Assembly: GCA_026983815.1 (NCBI GenBank)
Contig: JALSTJ010000055.1
Coordinates: 1 to 16,745, forward strand
Length of the DNA stretch: 16,745 nt
Source: Flavobacteriales bacterium
GTDB taxonomy: Bacteria; Bacteroidota; Bacteroidia; Flavobacteriales; Flavobacteriaceae
Direction of reading: 5' to 3'
Of this stretch, positions 15,135-16,745 are shown piece by piece (within the stretch, counting starts at the first letter, position 1; each line of letters starts with the position of its first letter). The position numbers and the translations under genes are program-made. The notes under the pieces are model-generated. The model did not search any database. It saw only the letters and a list, made by a program, of their open reading frames with translations, and was not told the DNA's origin.

Positions 15135-16508
15135 ATGAAAAAATTAATGGCATTTTCCATCGTATTAACATTATTAATTACAAGTTGTGGAAATAATTAC
15201 CAAAGAGGAGAAGTTGTAGGTGTAAAAGGTCATACTTGGCACCCTTACAAGCCCTATGGAATGAGTCTCATTCCTGGAGGAGCATTCATTATGGGAAAAC
15301 AAAATGAAGATAAGGCATACAGTATTAATGCACCAACAAAAACTGTAACGGTTCGCTCTTTCTATATGGATGAAACAGAAATTACCAATGCCGAATATCG
15401 AGAATTTGTAAATTATGTTAGAGATTCGATTATTCGTTACAGATTGGCTACATTAGCTGAAGAAATGGATGCCAGTCCTAAAAAAGGTATTGGAAAATAT
15501 ATGTTTAAAACATGGGACACCGTGAAAAATGCATATAATAAATATATGATGAATACTTATGGTAGTTTGGGTAATCCAGATGATGAAAATGCCGGAAAAA
15601 TTCTCAATTGGAAAGTTCCTTTAATTTTTGATACCAATAAATTTCCGGATGAATACTATGCAGAAGTTATGGACTCAATGTATTTACCTGTAGAAGAAAC
15701 TCAAGATGGAGAAAGAATGTTTGATGTTGATAAATTTATTTATAAACTCAGATGGGTAGATTCAGGAGAAGCTGCCAGAAAAGGAGAAAAAAGGTCTAAA
15801 CATGTCAAAGATACTTTGATTAAAGTTTATCCTGATACGACAGTTTGGGTTAGAGATTTTTCTTACGCATACAATGAACCCATGCATGATGATTATTTTT
15901 GGCATGATGCTTATAGTGATTATCCCGTAGTAGGTGTCAACTGGTATCAAGCCAATGCATTTGCAGATTACAGAACAAAAAAAATGACTTGGTTCCTCAG
16001 AACCAAAAAAAGACAACCCTTACATCGTTTCAGATTGCCTACAGAAGCCGAATGGGAATATGCCGCACGTGGAGGAATGGAAGGAAATGATTACCCTTGG
16101 GGAGGACCTTATACCATGAATGAAAAAGGTTGTTTCCTTGCAAACTTTAAACCTTTAAGAGGTGATTATGGATCTGACCGTTCTGTTTTTACAGCTAAAG
16201 CCAAATCTTATTTCCCAAATGCATATAATCTATATAATATGGCTGGAAATGTTTCCGAATGGACAGCCTCAGCATATTATCCCGATTCTTATTATTTCGG
16301 AGCTTCATTTAATCCCGATGTTCATCAAAGATCCAATAAAAGAAAAATTATCAGAGGTGGATCTTGGAAAGATGTGAAATATTTTATTCAAGTGCATTCC
16401 AGAGCTTATGAATATGCCGACACGGCAAGAAGTTACATTGGATTTAGATGTGTACAGGATTTCATGGGAGTAGATGCTAGAAGAATTTCAAGAAAAGGAC
16501 AACAATAA
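15135..16508 (+). CDS. gldK: T9SS ring lipoprotein GldK (PorK homologue)
   Basis: GldK/PorK is an outer-membrane lipoprotein that, with GldN/PorN, forms the large periplasmic ring of the type IX secretion system. The 457 residues begin with a lipoprotein signal ending LLITSC, with Cys18 lipidated. An FGE/SUMF1 fold follows: PGGAF (47-51), DETEI (79-83), PVVGVNW (264-270), RLPTEAEWEYA (300-310), MAGNVSEW (369-376), GGSW (408-411) and IGFRC (435-439). Between DETEI and PVVGVNW there are about 180 residues, against about 60 in GldJ, so GldK carries a large insertion there with a charged, Tyr-rich sequence. The gene has its own promoter and is followed after 50 bases by gldL, the usual gldKLMN order. 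Length is close to the roughly 460 residues I recall for Flavobacterium johnsoniae GldK. Confidence 0.96.
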   Translation: MKKLMAFSIVLTLLITSCGNNYQRGEVVGVKGHTWHPYKPYGMSLIPGGAFIMGKQNEDKAYSINAPTKTVTVRSFYMDETEITNAEYREFVNYVRDSIIRYRLATLAEEMDASPKKGIGKYMFKTWDTVKNAYNKYMMNTYGSLGNPDDENAGKILNWKVPLIFDTNKFPDEYYAEVMDSMYLPVEETQDGERMFDVDKFIYKLRWVDSGEAARKGEKRSKHVKDTLIKVYPDTTVWVRDFSYAYNEPMHDDYFWHDAYSDYPVVGVNWYQANAFADYRTKKMTWFLRTKKRQPLHRFRLPTEAEWEYAARGGMEGNDYPWGGPYTMNEKGCFLANFKPLRGDYGSDRSVFTAKAKSYFPNAYNLYNMAGNVSEWTASAYYPDSYYFGASFNPDVHQRSNKRKIIRGGSWKDVKYFIQVHSRAYEYADTARSYIGFRCVQDFMGVDARRISRKGQQ

Positions 16509-16528
16509 TATATACCATTAAACACTCA

Positions 16529-16552
16529 ACTTAAAAATTAACTTAAAAATTA
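16529..16552 (+). repeat. Perfect tandem 12-base repeat before gldL
   Basis: ACTTAAAAATTA occurs twice head to tail (16529-16540 and 16541-16552), ending six bases before the gldL ATG. It occupies the ribosome-landing region and could be a recent duplication or an A-rich translation enhancer; there is no direct evidence for function. Confidence 0.6.
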
Positions 16553-16558
16553 TTAATT

Positions 16559-16745
16559 ATGGCAAAGAAAAAATCATTTTTTACAACTAAACAAATCTTT
16601 CATTTTGTTTATAGTGTGGGTGCTTCTATTGTAATCTTAGGGGCGTTAGGAAAAATATTACACCGATCTATTTTGGGTATCCCCGGTGATGTTCTCTTGA
16701 TGATAGGACTTGTAACAGAAGCAATTGTATTTTTTGTTTCTGCAT
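16559..16745 (+). CDS. gldL: T9SS inner-membrane motor protein GldL (N-terminal fragment, cut by window edge)
   Basis: The ATG at 16559 opens a frame of 62 codons that runs off the right edge. The fragment is a short basic, aromatic start followed by two hydrophobic segments (about 15-31 and 41-62), as in GldL, which with GldM forms the proton-driven motor in the cytoplasmic membrane. The second helix has GLVTEA with Glu54 in mid-membrane, and the end of the first has GKILH with Lys32. Aligned from memory with Flavobacterium johnsoniae GldL these correspond to Glu49 and Lys27, both offset by five residues; Glu49 is the residue implicated in proton transfer. Position 50 bases after gldK is the standard gldKLMN order, so gldM and gldN are expected outside the window. 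Confidence 0.95.
   Translation, partial: MAKKKSFFTTKQIFHFVYSVGASIVILGALGKILHRSILGIPGDVLLMIGLVTEAIVFFVSA

Noticed and set aside
1..16745. tRNA or rRNA genes, CRISPR arrays, insertion sequences, prophage or defence genes
   Set aside because: None was seen; almost all of the sequence is filled by recognisable chromosomal genes with ordinary spacing.

Overview
The window comes from an AT-rich Bacteroidota chromosome, almost certainly a member of the Flavobacteriales. Three things support this. First, it encodes GldJ, GldK and the start of GldL, core parts of the gliding motility / type IX secretion system (T9SS). Second, several genes are preceded by the TTG...TAnnTTTG promoter typical of the phylum and none has an obvious Shine-Dalgarno site. 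Third, it carries a FadL/OmpP1 porin next to an SGNH-hydrolase lipoprotein and a TopA with C-terminal repeats instead of zinc fingers. Genus cannot be read from the sequence.

Layout. Bases 1-4528 (minus strand) form a leftward gene run: acyl-CoA thioesterase, pdxJ (vitamin B6 synthesis), an alpha/beta hydrolase, an OmpP1/FadL porin and an SGNH-hydrolase lipoprotein that runs off the left edge. Bases 4529-4832 are a very AT-rich divergent intergenic region. Bases 4833-7500 (plus strand) hold dnaA, a low-molecular-weight protein tyrosine phosphatase and an RsmI-like methyltransferase; the last two overlap. rarA lies convergently (7497-8777, minus), and a rhomboid membrane protease diverges from it (8836-9522, plus).

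From 9560 to the right edge lies a T9SS-associated block: gldJ with its own terminator, topA, an arginase-fold protein with eroded metal ligands coupled to topA, then gldK and the start of gldL. gldJ and gldK are paralogous lipoproteins built on a formylglycine-generating-enzyme (SUMF1) fold, each with a long insertion in a different part of the fold, and they share the same promoter layout. In the established T9SS model GldK forms an outer-membrane-associated ring with GldN, GldJ stabilises it, and GldL with GldM forms the proton-powered inner-membrane motor.

No tRNA, rRNA, CRISPR array, insertion sequence or prophage gene was seen. Nearly all of the window is recognisable core gene content. 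The least explained parts are the pseudo-arginase between topA and gldK, the insertions in GldJ and GldK, and the dnaA upstream region, which lacks DnaA boxes.
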